DNA of 64,000 nt from Fulvitalea axinellae (GCF_036492835.1 NZ_AP025314.1:434001-498000); one strand, 5' to 3'; counted from the stretch's first letter, positions 45,824-55,348 are shown. Translations and numbers: made by a program. Notes: generated by a model not told the origin, from the letters alone.

Positions 45824-47248
45824 ATGATAAGGAAAACATTGTTCGATAAGGTTTGGGACTCGCATGTAGTCGAGGAAGTCAAGGACGGTCCCCAAATCCT
45901 GTATATCGACAGGCATTATATTCACGAAGTGACAAGCCCGCAGGCTTTTGCGGGATTGGAGAAGCGCGGAGTGCCTTTGTTCCGTCCGGAACTTACCACC
46001 GCCACCGCCGACCACAACGTGCCTACAGTAGACCAACACTTGCCGATCAAGGAAGAGCTTTCCAGATTGCAGGTAGAGAAGTTGGTTGCCAATTGCGAAA
46101 AGAATGGCGTTGAGCTTTACGGCCTCGGCCACAAGTACCAGGGTATCGTTCACGTAATCGGGCCTGAGCTTGGTCTTACCCGCCCGGGTATGACTATGGT
46201 TTGTGGCGACAGCCACACGTCCACACACGGGGCGTTCGGTTCCATCGCTTTCGGTATCGGAACCAGCCAAGTGGAGCAGGTAATGGCTACGCAGTGCTTG
46301 ATGCAGGTGAAGCCGAAATCGATGCGTATCACCATCGACGGCGAGTTGGGCGAAGGAGTAGGAGCCAAGGATATTATCCTCTATATCATATCGAAGATTT
46401 CTGCCGCTGGCGGAACGGGTTATTTTGTGGAGTATGCGGGCTCTGCTATCCGTAGCCTGAGTATGGAAGCGAGAATGACCATCTGTAACATGAGTATCGA
46501 GATGGGTGCTCGCGGTGGAATGATCGCTCCCGACCAAACTACTTTCGATTACCTCGAAGGCCGTCAGTTTACGCCGAAGGGCGAGGAATTCGATAGCCTG
46601 GTAGCCGAGTGGAAGAAACTCCCGTCTGACGAAGGCGCTACTTACGACAAAGAGCTGATTTATTCAGCCGAAGATATCGAGCCGATGATCACTTACGGAA
46701 CAAACCCGGGAATGGGGATCTCTGTAAGCGGTAATGTGCCTACTCTCGACAAGATTCCGGCTTCGGAACACGAGTCGTACGAAAAGGCGATCGGTTATAT
46801 GGGGCTTGAGGCCGGCCAGGCTATCAAGGGCAAAAAAATCGGCTATGTGTTTATCGGTAGCTGTACCAATTCTCGGATCGAGGACTTGCGCGAAGTGGCG
46901 GAGTTTGTGAAAGGAAAGCAGAAGGCCGAAGGGCTTACGGCGTGGATTGTTCCGGGCTCTAAGCAAGTGGAACTTCAGGCCAAAGAAGAAGGCATCGACA
47001 AAGTGTTGGCCGAAGCCGGATTTGAGCTTCGCGAGCCGGGCTGTTCGGCTTGTTTGGCCATGAACGAGGACAAGATCCCCGCCGGCGAATATTGCGTATC
47101 GACTTCGAACAGGAACTTCGAAGGCCGTCAAGGTCCCGGTTCCAGAACTTTCTTGGCCTCGCCATTGACGGCCGCCGCCGTTGCGGTAAACGGTTGCGTG
47201 GTGGACGTACGGGAACATTTGAACCAAGTGGCAACCGAAAACGCCTAA
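45824..47248 (+). CDS. leuC: 3-isopropylmalate dehydratase, large subunit
   Basis: A 474-residue aconitase-family subunit that binds the 4Fe-4S cluster and, with LeuD, isomerises 2- to 3-isopropylmalate. ATG at 45824 ([19 protein letters not shown]) is the usual start, 28 bp after leu[60 protein letters not shown] (first cluster Cys) and [55 protein letters not shown] (other cluster Cys) are all in place. Confidence 0.97.
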   Translation: MIRKTLFDKVWDSHVVEEVKDGPQILYIDRHYIHEVTSPQAFAGLEKRGVPLFRPELTTATADHNVPTVDQHLPIKEELSRLQVEKLVANCEKNGVELYGLGHKYQGIVHVIGPELGLTRPGMTMVCGDSHTSTHGAFGSIAFGIGTSQVEQVMATQCLMQVKPKSMRITIDGELGEGVGAKDIILYIISKISAAGGTGYFVEYAGSAIRSLSMEARMTICNMSIEMGARGGMIAPDQTTFDYLEGRQFTPKGEEFDSLVAEWKKLPSDEGATYDKELIYSAEDIEPMITYGTNPGMGISVSGNVPTLDKIPASEHESYEKAIGYMGLEAGQAIKGKKIGYVFIGSCTNSRIEDLREVAEFVKGKQKAEGLTAWIVPGSKQVELQAKEEGIDKVLAEAGFELREPGCSACLAMNEDKIPAGEYCVSTSNRNFEGRQGPGSRTFLASPLTAAAVAVNGCVVDVREHLNQVATENA

Positions 47249-47255
47249 TCTAGAG

Positions 47256-47843
47256 ATGGAAAAATTCACGACGATCGTTTCGAACGCCGCTCCTTTGGCA
47301 ATCGAAAACATAGACACCGACCAAATCATCCCGGCCCGCTTCCTGAAAGCGACTACCCGCGAAGGTTTTGGCGAGAACCTTTTCCGCGATTGGCGTTTTG
47401 AGGCCGGCGGAACGGAGAAAGACTTTGTCCTGAACGGGGCGCAATACAAAAACAGCCAGATTTTGGTGGCCGGCCGCAACTTCGGATGCGGATCCAGCCG
47501 TGAGCACGCCGCTTGGGCTATTACCGATTTCGGTATCCGCGTGGTGGTATCAAGCTTCTTTGCCGATATCTTTAAAGGCAACGCTTTGAACAACGGCCTT
47601 TTGCCTGTTCAGGTAAGCGACGAATTCCTGGCCGATCTCTTCGCCGCGCTTAAGGCGGATCCGGCGCTGGAAGTGACCGTAGATTTGGAATCTCAGACTA
47701 TTGAGGCCAAAGCGGCGGGACTCAAGGCCGAATTTGAGATCAATTCATACAAAAAGACATGCATGCTCAACGGATATGACGACATCGACTATATCCTGAG
47801 TATCAAAGATAAAATCGAGGCTTTCGAATCTTCGAGATCTTGA
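47256..47843 (+). CDS. leuD: 3-isopropylmalate dehydratase, small subunit
   Basis: A 195-residue partner of LeuC carrying the swivelling substrate-recognition domain. [81 protein letters not shown] and the closing [21 protein letters not shown] are family hallmarks. It begins 7 bp after leuC, so the two subunits are made together. A hairpin at 47891-47923 and a new -7 box separate it from leuB. Confidence 0.97.
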   Translation: MEKFTTIVSNAAPLAIENIDTDQIIPARFLKATTREGFGENLFRDWRFEAGGTEKDFVLNGAQYKNSQILVAGRNFGCGSSREHAAWAITDFGIRVVVSSFFADIFKGNALNNGLLPVQVSDEFLADLFAALKADPALEVTVDLESQTIEAKAAGLKAEFEINSYKKTCMLNGYDDIDYILSIKDKIEAFESSRS

Positions 47844-47890
47844 TTTGTTTACGACCAATTATAAGAACACGACCAACTATCACGACACGC

Positions 47891-47923
47891 AAGCGTCGGT
47901 GCCTCACGTGGCGCCGGCGTTTT
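47891..47923 (+). terminator. Hairpin between leuD and leuB
   Basis: A stem of about 13 pairs with three G-T pairs (47891-47903 with 47910-47922) and a six-base loop TCACGT. Only a short T-run (TTT) follows, so it may stop a fraction of transcripts after leuD. Confidence 0.5.
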
Positions 47924-47925
47924 GC

Positions 47926-47933
47926 TATTTTTG
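47926..47933 (+). promoter_or_regulatory. -7 box for leuB
   Basis: TATTTTTG matches TAnnTTTG exactly, about 88 bp before the leuB ATG and directly after the hairpin that follows leuD. It would give leuB its own transcript. Confidence 0.4.
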
Positions 47934-48020
47934 TTCCTTCGTGTTCCCAATCCGATTGACTCTAAAAAATATCGGGGCATTTTTAGGCGCAGGCCGATGC
48001 TCTGGAAAACGACTATAACC

Positions 48021-49106
48021 ATGGAAAAAAAGATAGCCGTATTGCCCGGCGACGGTATCGGGCCGGAAGTTACAGCGCAGGCCATCAAGGCTCTTGACGC
48101 GGTGGCCAAAAGTGCCGGACACAAATTCGAATACGAAAACGCTTTGGTGGGAGCCTCGGCCATCGACGCTGTGGGCGACCCTTTCCCTGCCGAAACCCAA
48201 GCCGTTTGCGAAAGCGCCGACGCTATCCTTTTCGGAGCCATCGGACACCCGAAATACGATAACGACCCTACTGCCAAGGTACGCCCGGAGCAGGGCCTTT
48301 TGCGCATGCGTAAAGTGCTCGGGCTTTTCTGCAACATCCGTCCTGTGACTTGCTACAAAGTGTTGGAAGACGCTTCGCCTTTGAAGGCTGAGATCGTTGG
48401 CGGAACGGACTTCGTTGTTTTCCGTGAGTTGACCGGCGGTATTTACTTCGGCCAGCCACGCGGACGTTCGGAAGACGGTAGCATAGCTTTCGATTCGATG
48501 GTATATTCGAAAGAGGAAATTATCCGCGTTAGCCGTTTGGCTTTCGAAGCTGCTCGTCGTAGAGGCAACCGCGTGACTTTGGTTGACAAGGCGAACGTTT
48601 TGGCTTCTTCGCGTCTTTGGAGAGAAACTGTTGGCGAGTTGGCCAAGGAAGAATATCCGGACGTGGAACTGGAATGCATGTTTGTGGACAACGCCGCCAT
48701 GCAGCTGATCCAGAACCCGAAAGGTTTTGACGTAGTGCTTACCGGCAATATGTTCGGCGACATCATCACCGACGAGGCTTCCGTGATTACCGGTTCGCTC
48801 GGTCTTTTGCCTTCGGCTTCCGTAGGTAGCAAAGTTGGTTTGTACGAGCCTATCCACGGGTCTTACCCTCAGGGTGCCGGTTTGGATATCGCAAACCCTT
48901 GTGCAACTATCCTCTCGGCCGCTATGCTGTTGGAGACTTCTTTCGGCTTGACCGCTGAGGCGAACGCTATTCGCAAGGCTGTTGAGATTTCTTTGGAAGA
49001 AGGATACGTAACCAAAGACATCAACGCTGAGAGGTTCTACGGAACGGAAGCGGTAGGCGATTATATCGCAAAGAAAGTGGAAGAGCTGGTTTCTGCCGAA
49101 GCCTAA
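48021..49106 (+). CDS. leuB: 3-isopropylmalate dehydrogenase
   Basis: A 361-residue NAD-dependent oxidative decarboxylase, third step of leucine synthesis. The ATG at 48021 gives MEKKIAVLPGDGIGPEVTAQA, the family start; the 33 codons of open frame before it are not conserved-looking. LLRMRKVLGLFCNIRPV, FVVFRELTGGIYFGQPRG, TLVDKANVLASSRLWRE, MQLIQNPKGFDVVLTGNMFGDIITDEASVITGSLGLLPSASVG and YEPIHGSYPQGAGLDIANP follow. It lies 177 bp after leuD. Confidence 0.97.
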   Translation: MEKKIAVLPGDGIGPEVTAQAIKALDAVAKSAGHKFEYENALVGASAIDAVGDPFPAETQAVCESADAILFGAIGHPKYDNDPTAKVRPEQGLLRMRKVLGLFCNIRPVTCYKVLEDASPLKAEIVGGTDFVVFRELTGGIYFGQPRGRSEDGSIAFDSMVYSKEEIIRVSRLAFEAARRRGNRVTLVDKANVLASSRLWRETVGELAKEEYPDVELECMFVDNAAMQLIQNPKGFDVVLTGNMFGDIITDEASVITGSLGLLPSASVGSKVGLYEPIHGSYPQGAGLDIANPCATILSAAMLLETSFGLTAEANAIRKAVEISLEEGYVTKDINAERFYGTEAVGDYIAKKVEELVSAEA

Positions 49107-49133
49107 TAATATTCCAATTTTCATAAAATCAAA

Positions 49134-49165
49134 AAAGGCGACTCCTGATCGGAATCGCCTTTTTT
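49134..49165 (+). terminator. Terminator of the leu operon
   Basis: AAAGGCGA and TCGCCTTT arms with GGA/TCC pairing inside (49134-49162), followed by TTTT. It lies 30 bp after leuB. Confidence 0.85.
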
Positions 49166-49205
49166 TGGCTTATTTCTTTTTATGGAACGAAAAGATGAGG
49201 CTTTA

Positions 49206-49547
49206 TTATTTTGTCAATAAAGGGTCAATCTTGATACATTCGTCCAATATAATGAGTTCTTCAAGATTCAGATTCACCGAAATCGGATTCTCGTTTTCCA
49301 GAACAAACATAAAAGCGTTGTCATTTTTGTTGAAATTGGCTGTGCTACGCGTTATGTTTTGGTATTTGCTTTCAAGCAAGTGGCTTAGCTTGTTTTTAAA
49401 CGAGCAGTAGTAGCAGTTCATTTTCTGAACAACGCTTTTGTGGCTAAGCGAGATGCCTTGTCTTTCCGAGATAGACATACAACATTCGCCAATAAAGAAA
49501 AGTGAAGCGAAAAGGATGAAGAGGGTAATTATACTTTTGCGTTCCAT
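49206..49547 (-). CDS. Small exported hypothetical protein
   Basis: A 113-residue protein with a signal-like N-terminus (MERKSIITLFILFASLFFIGECC) followed by MNCYYCSFKNKLSHLLESKYQNI and an acidic end with VLENENPISVNLNLEELIILDECIKIDP. Two cysteine pairs (ECC and CYYC) might form disulfides after export. I do not recognise it. Base composition is richer in A+T than in the neighbours. It lies alone between the leu operon and the ABC ATPase, in the same direction as the latter but about 175 bp away. A real gene is likely from the signal peptide; the function is unknown. Confidence 0.55.
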   Translation of the reverse strand: MERKSIITLFILFASLFFIGECCMSISERQGISLSHKSVVQKMNCYYCSFKNKLSHLLESKYQNITRSTANFNKNDNAFMFVLENENPISVNLNLEELIILDECIKIDPLLTK

Positions 49548-49722
49548 AATGTTTTTTTGCTAAGCCGAGACCAAAGTTAGTTCCCTTTTTTGAAATATTC
49601 ACACATAAAGTGTTAAGAAAAGTTAACGACTTTCATTGTTATTCATCGTTACTCAGTAGACTTAGCGAACCTGCCGGAGGTTGCATTTCCGACGAGATTT
49701 TTTTCCTTTTTTCTTCAAAAGG

Positions 49723-50640
49723 TCAACTTACCGTTTGAACTTGACCTTTTATGGCCTGCAAAAACACGTCTCGCATGGTGAGCCGGTATTTTGTGGCACC
49801 ATATATCTGGACTTTGGACAAAAGATTTTCCAAAAGATCATTAAGGCTTTGACCTTCTATGAGCGTGGCCACCGCACTTTTTATTTCGCCATGCGGGGGG
49901 AGTTTTGTGATTGTGGGAATATCGGCAGGCCAGTCGCCTTGGTAGTCTATCCGGTAGGCGTTCGCTCCGTGTGCGTTGCGGACTTCGTCGGTGGAGCCGT
50001 TTAATACCAGTTGGCCACGGTTGAGCATCGCCACCTCGTCGCAGAGCTCTTCTACGGATTCCATTCTGTGGGTGGAGATGATTACCGTTGCGCCGTTGTC
50101 TCGGAGGCGGAGAACTTCGTCCTTTACTTGTTCGGCATTTACGGGGTCGAAGCCGGAAAACGGTTCGTCGAGGATGATAAGCTCGGGAGCGTGGAGAACG
50201 GTGGCGATAAACTGCACCTTCTGTTGCATTCCTTTGGAGAGGTCTTCCACGTTTTTCTTTTCCCAATCGGAAAGGGCGAAGCGTTCCAGCCATTCTCCGC
50301 TGAGCGTTTTGGCCTGTTTGGCCGACAAGCCCCGGAGTTGACCGAAGTAAACGAGCTGTTCGCCGACGCGCATTTTGCGGTAGAGTCCTCTCTCTTCAGG
50401 CAAGTACCCGATTTTCGAAAGGTGTTTGTCTCCCATGGTTTCGGCCCCGAAGAGAATCTTTCCGGAATCGGGCGCCGTGATTCGGTTGACAATCCGCAGA
50501 AACGTGGACTTTCCGGCGCCATTCGGTCCGAGCAAGCCGAAAATCGATCCTTTGGGAATATCTAGGCTGACATTGTTGAGGGCGTGGTGCTTTCCGTAAT
50601 GTTTGTCGAGATTCTGTACGCTAATGGCCAGGGCGTTCAT
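49723..50640 (-). CDS. ABC transporter ATP-binding protein (NatA-like), no permease nearby
   Basis: A 305-residue ATPase. Walker A GLLGPNGAGKSTFLRIV, Q-loop GYLPEERGLYRKMRVGEQL, signature LSKGMQQKVQFIATVLHAPELIILDEPFSGFDPVNAEQ with Walker B, and the switch His in VIISTHRMESVEELCDE are all present. The last 90 residues form the DUF4162 extension seen in NatA-type exporters. Such ATPases pair with an ABC-2 permease, but none is next to this gene: dnaE lies upstream and an unrelated small gene downstream. The partner must be elsewhere. It is 77 bp downstream of dnaE on the same strand and may share its transcript. Confidence 0.92.
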   Translation of the reverse strand: MNALAISVQNLDKHYGKHHALNNVSLDIPKGSIFGLLGPNGAGKSTFLRIVNRITAPDSGKILFGAETMGDKHLSKIGYLPEERGLYRKMRVGEQLVYFGQLRGLSAKQAKTLSGEWLERFALSDWEKKNVEDLSKGMQQKVQFIATVLHAPELIILDEPFSGFDPVNAEQVKDEVLRLRDNGATVIISTHRMESVEELCDEVAMLNRGQLVLNGSTDEVRNAHGANAYRIDYQGDWPADIPTITKLPPHGEIKSAVATLIEGQSLNDLLENLLSKVQIYGATKYRLTMRDVFLQAIKGQVQTVS

Positions 50641-50717
50641 ATCGAGAGGGATTGTCGGGATTGGAAAAAATATCGCCCCGGAATATTCCGGAGCGATTAA
50701 GGTATTCTTCGGGGATG

Positions 50718-53700
50718 TTAAACCATCTCTATTTTTAAATTCGGTATCTGGGCCAATTCGTCAAGCAGATCATTGTCTAGACTTACTTGGCACCGTCGGG
50801 CCATGGCGTCGGCCTGTATTCCGTCCTGGCGGTCCACGATGTGCAGTTGCAGGTTGTGTTTACCCGGATATTTCTTCAAAGCGCCTTCCAGCGTCTCCAC
50901 CATTTCCATATCGATGTCTTCCAAGCTTACTTCCAGCTTCAGGCCTTTGGCGTATTTCTCCCGGACATCGGTGAGCAGTTCCACAGTCTGGACTTTAAGC
51001 TCGATGCGGGTTTCGTCCCAGCGCTGGCGCTGTACACGGCCTTTTACGAAGAGGAACCAGCCCTCAACCATATATTGCTTGAAGCGGGCGTAATCGTCGG
51101 AGAAAAGGAACAGGCGGGTTGAGCCCGAGTAATCTTCGAGCGTAAGCATTCCGAAAGGCTGACCGCGTTTGGTGAATCGGTGCGACACTTCGGCTACGCA
51201 TCCGCCGATGGTGATATCGCGGTTTACGAACTGCTCCGGGTTGTCGGCGTATTCGCTGATTTTGGCGTTGCAGAAGTTGTCGAGTTCCAGTTTGTAGTCG
51301 TCGAGCGGGTGGCCGGAGATAAAGATTCCGATCACTTCCTTCTCCTTGTTGAGCTTGTCGATGGTACCCCAGGGCTCAGAAGCCGGGATTTCCGGTTCCG
51401 GAATCTGTACTGCCGATCCGGCGCCGAATAAAGAGGCTTGCGCCGAGTTTTCGCTTTCCTGATGCGTGGCTCCGAACTTGATGGCCTTTTCCAGAAATAC
51501 CATGCCTTTTTGGTCTTTGGCAAAGTATTGCGCGCGGTGCGCATCCGCAAAAGAGTCGAAAGCTCCAGCGATAACGAGGTTTTCCAAGGTCTTTTTGTTG
51601 GCCGCGCGCAGGTTGATCCGCTTGGTCATATCGAAGATCGAGGAGAATTTGCCTCCTTTTTCCCTTTCTTCGATAATCGCCTCCACGGCCGCCGCTCCAA
51701 CGCCTTTGATACCGCCCATTCCGAAGCGGATTTCGCCTTTTTCGTTTACCACAAAATCGACTTTGGATTCGTTCACGTCCGGACCCAGTACGGGGATGCC
51801 CATACGCTGGCATTCTTCCATAAAGAAGGTCACCTTCTTGATATCGGACATGTTGTGCGTAAGCACCGAGGCCATGTATTCGGGCGGATAGTTGGCCTTG
51901 AGGTAGCCAGTGTGGAATGCCACCACGGAGTAACAGGTCGAGTGCGACTTGTTAAAGGCGTAGGCGGCGAAGGCTTCCCAGTCTTTCCAGATCTTCTCAA
52001 GCTTGTCTTTCGGATGGCCACGTTCGGCTCCGCCCTCGATAAACTTCGGCTTCAGCTTTTCCAGCAAGGCAAAGATCTTCTTACCCATCGCCTTACGGAG
52101 CATATCGGCCTCGCCTTTGGTAAACCCCGCTAAACTCTGCGACAGGAGCATCACTTGTTCCTGATAGACGGTAATACCGTAGGTCTCGGCCAAGTATTCC
52201 TCCATCTTCGGGAGGTCGTATTCAATCTCTTCCCTACCGTGCTTACGGGCGATAAAGTTCGGGATATATTCCAAAGGCCCAGGACGGTACAGGGCGTTCA
52301 TGGCAATAAGGTCGGCAAATTTGTCGGGCTTCAGCGCTTTGAGGTGCTTCTGCATTCCGGGGGATTCGAACTGGAACGTACCGTTCGTTTCGCCACGCTG
52401 GTAGAGTTCGTAGGTCTTCGGGTCGTCGAGCGGAATTTCGTCCGGGTTGATGTCGACATCGAAGCGTTGTTTGACGAGCTTAATGGCGTCTTTGATTATG
52501 GACAGGGTTTTCAGGCCCAAAAAGTCCATCTTCAGCATTCCGGCGTCTTCCACCACTGAGTTGTCGAACTGCGTTACGAGCAGGTCGGCGTCTTTGGCCG
52601 TAGATACGGGAATGTATTTGCGGATATCGTCCGGTGTGATGATAACCCCGCAGGCGTGGATACCGGTGTTCCGTACCGAACCTTCCAACACTCTGGCTTG
52701 GTTGAGCACCGTGCCTTCCGGACTGCTCTCTCGCGAGATGGCCTTCAGCTGGTTGGCCATTTCCATCTGTTCGCCGTTGAGCTTATCCTTGAGCTGGGTG
52801 TCCGTCATGCCGAACAGCTTCTTGAGCTTGATGTCGGGCACGAGCTTGGCTACACGGTCGGCGTCGGGTAGGGGAAGGTCAAGCACTCGGGCGGTATCGC
52901 GAATGGCGGATTTGGCCGCCATGGTACCGTAAGTGATAATATGCGAAACCTGGTTGAACCCGTATTTGTCAACCACCCAGTTGATAATGTCCTGTCGGCC
53001 TTCGTCATCGAAGTCGATATCGATATCGGGCAGGGATACACGGTCGGGGTTCAGGAATCTCTCGAAAAGCAGGTCGTACTCGATCGGATCGACGTTGGTG
53101 ATACCGATACAATAGGCTACCGCCGAACCTGCGGCCGAACCCCGGCCCGGCCCTACGGAAACGCCCATTTTCCGGGCCTGCGTAGTGAAGTCCTGCACGA
53201 TAAGGAAGTAACCGGGATAACCGGTCATCTCGATCGTTTTCAGCTCGAAGTCCAGACGCTCGTCGATTTCCGGGGTGATTTCGCCGTAGCGTTTCTTCGC
53301 ACCCTCATATGTAAGGTGGCGCAGGAACGCGTTTTCGCCCCGTTTTCCTCCGTCTTCGGCATCTTTTGAATCGGTGAATTCTTCCGGAATATCAAAGGCA
53401 GGAAGAAGCACGTCGCGGGCGAGTTTGTATTCCTCGCACTTCTCGACGATCTCGTTGGTGGTTACGATGGCTTCCGGCAAGTCCTTGAAAAGTTCCTTCA
53501 TCTCGTCGGAAGACTTGAAGTAGAACTCGTCGTTAGGGAAGCCGAAGCGCTTGCCCCGTCCGCGCCCGATTTCGGTTTCTTTCTTTTCGCCGTCGCGAAC
53601 GCATAGCAGGATGTCGTGGGGCTCGGCGCCCTCACGGTCCATGTAGTATACGTTGTTTGAGGCGAAATACTTTACGCCGTATTTTTTTGCGAAGCGCAGA

Positions 53701-55025
53701 AGCACTTCGTTTACGTGATCTTCTTCCTCAAGGCCGTGGCGGATAAGTTCTACGTAGAAATCATCGCCAAACAGGTTGTGCCACCATTGGAAAGCCTCTT
53801 CAGCCTGTTCTTCGCCCACGTTCAGGATCAGGTTCGGGATTTCGCCCGTCAACTGGCCCGTCGTGGCTATTACGTTGTCTTTGTATTGTTCGATCAGTTC
53901 CTTTCCGATACGCGGGTATCCGGCGTAAAGGCCGTCTATATAGGCCAAAGAACTCATCATGGCCAAGTTGTGGTAACCGTCTTTGTTTTTGGCTATCAGC
54001 ACTTGGGTGAAACGGCGGTCGGGATTGTCTTTGGTAAACTGGCGCCTTTTGTAGTCTTCGGCTACGTTAAATTCACAACCCACAATGGGTTTGATTCCGG
54101 CTTTGAGGGCGTCGCGTACAAAGTGGAAAGCGGCCATCATATTGCCGTGGTCGGTAAGGGCTACGGCGGGACTGCCGTTAGCTTTGGCGCGCTCGATCAT
54201 TGGGCCGAGTTCGCAGGTGGCTTGCAGAATGGAGTACTGCGAATGGCAGTGGAGGTGCGTGAAGGGTACATCGGTCAGGTCGATGCTTTCGGCAGTGCTT
54301 GTGTCAACGCCATCTTCGTCTTCGTCCGCAAATTCTACACTGTCGGGCGTATAAGGCTCGATGTTCAGGCCGATGGCGGCGATCATCGACGGGTTGTTCT
54401 CCTTGAACGCTTTCAGTACGTCGGCCGTAGTGCCGAGTTCTTCGGGCGAGTAAAGGTCGAGCCTGACCATTTCGAGGAAACACCTTGCGGTTGCTTCCAC
54501 GTCGGCGGAGGCGTTGTGGGCTTCGCCGAAGGCTTCGCCAAAGAGCTTGGTGTGAAGCTCCGTAAGGTTTGGCCATTTGTATTTGCCTCCACGTCCGCCG
54601 GGAATTTTACAGAAATCGGTACCCTTGTCTTTGGTGTCGATCTCCGGCTTGTCCATCATCACGGACGTTTCCATGCCTTTGCGGTCCAGCTCGGCGCCTA
54701 CGATGTTGTAGTCGAACCCGATGTTATGTCCGATACCAAAGTCGCAAGTGGCCAGATCCTCGCAGAATTCCTTCAGGACATGTTCCAACGGCATACCCTG
54801 ACGCATGGCCCGTTTGGTGGAAATGCCGTGGATTTTTTCAGCGTTATAAGGAATGGTATAGCCTTCCGGCTTAACGATATAGTTTTGGACCTTAACCAAA
54901 TCGCCTTTCTCGTCGTGGATCTGCCAAGCGAGCTGGACCATACGTGGCCAGTTTTCGTGGTCGGTGATCGGTGCGGAGAAATTCTTTGGTAAACCGGTGG
55001 TTTCGGTATCGAATATTAAGTACAT
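50718..55025 (-). CDS. dnaE: DNA polymerase III alpha subunit with fused DEDDh exonuclease
   Basis: A 1,435-residue replicative polymerase. Residues 1-190 are a DnaQ-like 3'-5' exonuclease with YLIFDTETTGLPKNF (D6, E8), HNIGFDYNIVGAELDRK and AHNASADVEATARCF (H170, D175). A 60-residue acidic linker follows, then the PHP domain from 255 (FTHLHCHSQYSILQATCELGPMIERAKANGSPAVALTDHGNM). The catalytic palm comes next (VGPGRGSAAGSAVAYCIGITNVDPI, LPDIDIDFDDEGRQDII), then fingers, helix-hairpin-helix and OB-fold (ITIGGCVAEVSHRFTKRGQPFGMLTLEDYSGS). The ordinary DnaE is about 1,160-1,200 residues; the excess is the exonuclease, so proofreading is in cis. A -7 box and a small hairpin precede the ATG. Confidence 0.96.
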   Translation of the reverse strand: MYLIFDTETTGLPKNFSAPITDHENWPRMVQLAWQIHDEKGDLVKVQNYIVKPEGYTIPYNAEKIHGISTKRAMRQGMPLEHVLKEFCEDLATCDFGIGHNIGFDYNIVGAELDRKGMETSVMMDKPEIDTKDKGTDFCKIPGGRGGKYKWPNLTELHTKLFGEAFGEAHNASADVEATARCFLEMVRLDLYSPEELGTTADVLKAFKENNPSMIAAIGLNIEPYTPDSVEFADEDEDGVDTSTAESIDLTDVPFTHLHCHSQYSILQATCELGPMIERAKANGSPAVALTDHGNMMAAFHFVRDALKAGIKPIVGCEFNVAEDYKRRQFTKDNPDRRFTQVLIAKNKDGYHNLAMMSSLAYIDGLYAGYPRIGKELIEQYKDNVIATTGQLTGEIPNLILNVGEEQAEEAFQWWHNLFGDDFYVELIRHGLEEEDHVNEVLLRFAKKYGVKYFASNNVYYMDREGAEPHDILLCVRDGEKKETEIGRGRGKRFGFPNDEFYFKSSDEMKELFKDLPEAIVTTNEIVEKCEEYKLARDVLLPAFDIPEEFTDSKDAEDGGKRGENAFLRHLTYEGAKKRYGEITPEIDERLDFELKTIEMTGYPGYFLIVQDFTTQARKMGVSVGPGRGSAAGSAVAYCIGITNVDPIEYDLLFERFLNPDRVSLPDIDIDFDDEGRQDIINWVVDKYGFNQVSHIITYGTMAAKSAIRDTARVLDLPLPDADRVAKLVPDIKLKKLFGMTDTQLKDKLNGEQMEMANQLKAISRESSPEGTVLNQARVLEGSVRNTGIHACGVIITPDDIRKYIPVSTAKDADLLVTQFDNSVVEDAGMLKMDFLGLKTLSIIKDAIKLVKQRFDVDINPDEIPLDDPKTYELYQRGETNGTFQFESPGMQKHLKALKPDKFADLIAMNALYRPGPLEYIPNFIARKHGREEIEYDLPKMEEYLAETYGITVYQEQVMLLSQSLAGFTKGEADMLRKAMGKKIFALLEKLKPKFIEGGAERGHPKDKLEKIWKDWEAFAAYAFNKSHSTCYSVVAFHTGYLKANYPPEYMASVLTHNMSDIKKVTFFMEECQRMGIPVLGPDVNESKVDFVVNEKGEIRFGMGGIKGVGAAAVEAIIEEREKGGKFSSIFDMTKRINLRAANKKTLENLVIAGAFDSFADAHRAQYFAKDQKGMVFLEKAIKFGATHQESENSAQASLFGAGSAVQIPEPEIPASEPWGTIDKLNKEKEVIGIFISGHPLDDYKLELDNFCNAKISEYADNPEQFVNRDITIGGCVAEVSHRFTKRGQPFGMLTLEDYSGSTRLFLFSDDYARFKQYMVEGWFLFVKGRVQRQRWDETRIELKVQTVELLTDVREKYAKGLKLEVSLEDIDMEMVETLEGALKKYPGKHNLQLHIVDRQDGIQADAMARRCQVSLDNDLLDELAQIPNLKIEMV

Positions 55026-55054
55026 ATACTTGGGTATAAGCTACGTAGTGTCGA

Positions 55055-55084
55055 CGTTCCGCAACGGAACGGATGCCAAAGATA
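55055..55084 (-). promoter_or_regulatory. dnaE -7 box and leader hairpin
   Basis: TATCTTTG on the minus strand (55084-55077) matches TAnnTTTG. Just downstream, CGTTCCG, loop TTG, CGGAACG (55071-55055) is a perfect 7-bp hairpin about 30 bp before the start codon. It could lie in the early leader or bind a regulator. Confidence 0.5.
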
Positions 55085-55138
55085 CGAACATTCGGGCAAT
55101 TGGGGTGCGTGGTTAGGAAAAGTTGTGTCGGTCTTAAT

Positions 55139-55242
55139 GTTACTCCCGCTCCGTTCGTAGTGTTACTCCCGCTCCGTTCGTAGTGTTACTCCCGCTCCGT
55201 TCGTAGTGTTACTCCCGCTCCGTTCGTAGTGTTACTCCTGCT
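55139..55242. repeat. Perfect 23-bp tandem repeat, 4.5 units
   Basis: Four identical 23-bp units start at 55139, 55162, 55185 and 55208, each opening GTTACTCCCGCTCCG. A partial unit (GTTACTCCTGCT, one change) follows at 55231. The array is intergenic between the dnaE promoter and the DUF4421 stop codon. It has the same period and a CGCTCC core as the degenerate array at 459-596. The remaining 55243-55348 holds no gene; a TGTAACT/AGTTACA inverted pair lies just after the array. Confidence 0.92.
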
Positions 55243-55348
55243 GTAACTTGGTAGGAACGTGTAGGAGGGAATGAGTTACAGGGCAAGTCTAATTCCTACA
55301 TTGGTTGAATCTTGAGCAATTGTACCCAGTGTTTTTTACCTATACGTT

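Noticed and set aside
47925..49124. Minus-strand frame of 399 codons
   Set aside because: Antisense to leuB, which has all family motifs.
53715..54992. Plus-strand frame of 425 codons
   Set aside because: Antisense to the exonuclease/PHP part of dnaE, which is unmistakable; composition is that of a shadow frame.
55139..55242. Tandem repeat as a CRISPR array
   Set aside because: The units are contiguous and identical over all 23 bp, with no spacers.
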